NCBI GenBank assembly: GCA_028023455.1
Contig: JAQFVV010013384.1
Span: forward strand, 1-64,000
Reading direction: 5' to 3'
Length of the DNA: 64,000 bases
DNA from: Epiperipatus broadwayi
Taxonomy: Eukaryota > Onychophora > Udeonychophora > Euonychophora > Peripatidae
Of the stretch, positions 62,201-64,000 are shown in pieces. The position numbers were made by a program, and so were the translations under genes. The notes under the pieces are model-generated. The model was not told the origin of the DNA. It was given only the letters and a program-made list of their open reading frames with translations, and ran no database searches. Numbering within the stretch: the stretch's first letter is position 1; every line of letters begins with the position of its first letter.

Positions 62201-64000
62201 GGACAGGAGAGGACAGACCAAGACAGGAGAGGACAGGGCAGAAGAGGATAAAACAGGAGAAGACAGGATTTGATAGGAGAGGACAGGAGAAGAGAGAAGA
62301 AAAGAGGAGAGTACAGGAGAGGACAGGACAGGAGAGGACAGAAAAGACAGGAGAGGACAGGAGAAAACAGGAGAGGACAGAGCAGAGAGGAGAGGACAGC
62401 AGAAGTCATGAGAGGATAGGAGAGGACAGGAGAGGTCAGGTGAGGACAGGAAAGGACAGGACAGGAGAGGACAGGAGAAAACCGGAGAGGACAGGAGTGG
62501 ACCGGAGAGGACCTGAGATGACCGGAGTGGACAGGAAAAGACAGGAAAGGACAGGAGAGGACAAGAGAGGACACACCAGGACAGGAGGGAACAAGAGAGG
62601 ACAGGAGAGGACAGGAGAGGACAAACCAGGACAAGACAGAAAAAGAACAGGAGAGGATGGGAGAGGACAGAAGAAGACAGGAGAGGACAGGAGATGATGG
62701 GAGAGGATGGGAGAGGACAAGAGAGGATGGGAGAGGATGGGAGAAGACTGGAGAGTATGGGAGCAGATGGGATAAGATGGCAGAAAATGGGAGAGGACGG
62801 GTGAAAATGGGAGAGGACAGGAGAGGATGGGAGAGGACTGAAGAGGACAGGAGAAGATAGGAGAGGACCGGAAAGGACCTGAAAAAATTGGAGAGGATCG
62901 GAGAGGACCGGAAAGGAGGGGAGAGGACAGGAGCGGACAGGAGAGTACAGAAGAGGACAGGACAGGAGTGTACAGGAGAAAACAGACCAGGGCAGAAGAG
63001 GACAGGACAGGAGAGGACAGGACAAAACAGGTGAGGACAAGAGAGGACAGGACATGAGAGGACAGAACAGGAGGGGAGAGGACGGAAGAGGATGAAAGAG
63101 GACAAAAAGAGACGAGAGAGGAAAGGACAGGATAGGAGAAGTCAGGAGAGGACCGGAGAAAACCAGAGAGGACAGGAGGGGACAGGAGAGGACCAGAGAA
63201 GACCGAAGTGGACAGGAGAAGATCGGAGGGGACACGAGAGGACTGGAAAGGACAAGAGAGGTCTGGAAAAGATGAGAGATGACCGGAGAGGACAGGAGAA
63301 AAATGGAAAAACTGGAGAAGACAGGAGAGTACAGTAGAAAACCGAAGAGGACAGGAGACAACCAAATAGGACAGGAGAGTACAGGAGAGGAGAGGAAAGG
63401 ACAGGAGAAGACAGGAGAGGAGAGTAGAGGCGAGGACAGGAGAGGATTGGAGAGGACAGGAGAGGTCCGGAGAACACAGGAGAAGATACGAGAGGACAGG
63501 AGAAGACACAAGAGAACAAAAGAGTACCGGAGAAGACCGGAGCTAGACCGGGGAGGACCGGAGAGGACCGGAGTGGACAGGAGATGACAGGACAAGCCAG
63601 GAGAGGACAGGACAGGACAGTAGAGGACAGACCAGGAGAAAATAGGAAGGAAAGGACAGGAGAGGACAGGACAGGATAGGACAGAAGAAAACAGGAGAGG
63701 ACCAGAGAGGACCAGAGAGGACAGAAGAGGACATGAGTGGACCGAAGAGAACAGGAGAGCACTGGAGAGGACCGGAGAGGACAGGAGAAGACCGGAGATG
63801 ACAGGAGAGGATGGGAGAGGACAGGAAAGGATCGGAGAGGACCGGAAAAAATGGGAGAATCCGGGAGAGGACAGGAGAGGACTGGAGTGGACCGAAGAAC
63901 ACCGGAAAGGACTGGAAAAAACAGGAGAGGACCGGAGAGGAATGGAGAGGACCGGAGAAGACAGAAGAAGACTGGAGAAGACAGGAGAGGACGGGAGAGG
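56220..64000 (+). repeat. Higher-order satellite block 4, cut by the window edge
   Basis: Markers at 56220, 56368, 56871 and 58949. An additional copy of the last marker at 63539 shows a further partial duplication near the window end. Confidence 0.6.

Larger units (their letters stand above)
28974..64000 (+). repeat. 35-kb satellite of a 10-bp purine-rich unit (GGAGAGGACA)
   Basis: About 35 kb, roughly 3,500 units, of GGAGAGGACA and one- or two-base variants (GGAGAGGACC, GGAGAGGATG, GGAAAGGACA, GGAGAAAACA, GGACAGGACA), always in the same orientation and continuing past the window edge. The plus strand is nearly all G and A, with C and T limited to the last positions of the unit. Long open frames occur on both strands because the unit has no stop in any frame; plus-strand frames all encode GEDRRGQERT repeats and minus-strand frames CPLLSSPVLS repeats. 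No ATG context, splice signals or known domain supports translation. Local deletions of 5 bp (GGACA or GGAGA alone) shift the phase. Superposed on this is a multi-kilobase higher-order pattern. Confidence 0.97.

Noticed and set aside
29238-63587. Plus-strand open frames encoding GEDRRGQERT-type repeats.
   Set aside because: Same artefact of a stop-free 10-bp satellite; starts are chance ATGs from the GATGGG variant.
28974-64000. CRISPR-like array or telomeric repeat.
   Set aside because: Units are contiguous 10-mers without spacers, and they do not resemble TTAGGG, TTAGG or related telomere motifs.

Overview
This is nuclear DNA from an animal, most likely an invertebrate with an AT-rich, repeat-laden genome. 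That reading rests on the retroelement mix (RTE-type LINE, Penelope-like element, Ty3/gypsy element, tRNA-derived retroposon) and on the absence of any compact or operon-like gene layout. The taxon cannot be fixed from the sequence. No intact cellular protein-coding gene can be supported; two weak candidate exons are recorded.

Layout. (1) 1-1160: decayed RTE-type reverse transcriptase on the minus strand. (2) 1161-12769: AT-rich, gene-poor DNA. It holds a Penelope-like GIY-YIG fragment whose sequence is partly repeated in inverted orientation (4993-5783), three strong hairpins at 6895-7230, a relatively GC-rich island at 7370-8800, and a short tRNA-like retroposon with about 20-bp target-site duplications (12305-12446). 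(3) 12770-26224: one 13.4-kb Ty3/gypsy-type LTR retrotransposon on the plus strand. Its direct LTRs are unusually long (2956 and 2919 bp), with a leader carrying degenerate tandem repeats, then gag and pol in the order protease, reverse transcriptase, RNase H, integrase. Stops and a frameshift inactivate it. (4) 26225-28830: a nearly full-length but decayed RTE element on the minus strand. Its 3' end lies against the right LTR and its 5' end faces the satellite. (5) 28974-64000: a single 35-kb satellite built on a 10-bp purine-rich unit, GGAGAGGACA on the plus strand. It runs off the window and is interrupted only by a pure run of 77 G.

The satellite is the most striking part. Rare marker variants recur in the same order and at similar spacing at about 34.0, 41.3, 47.5 and 56.2 kb. 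The decamer array is therefore organised in higher-order blocks of about 6-9 kb. Because 10 is not a multiple of 3, every frame of a strand encodes the same decapeptide, and the unit contains no stop codon. The very long open frames on both strands (up to about 1,500 codons) are a consequence of this and are not annotated as genes.

Nothing here forms a cellular pathway. The functional relations are those inside the retrotransposon (gag particle, protease, RT/RNase H, integrase) and the insertion history: an old RTE, a younger gypsy element inserted beside its 3' end, and a satellite expanded beside its 5' end.
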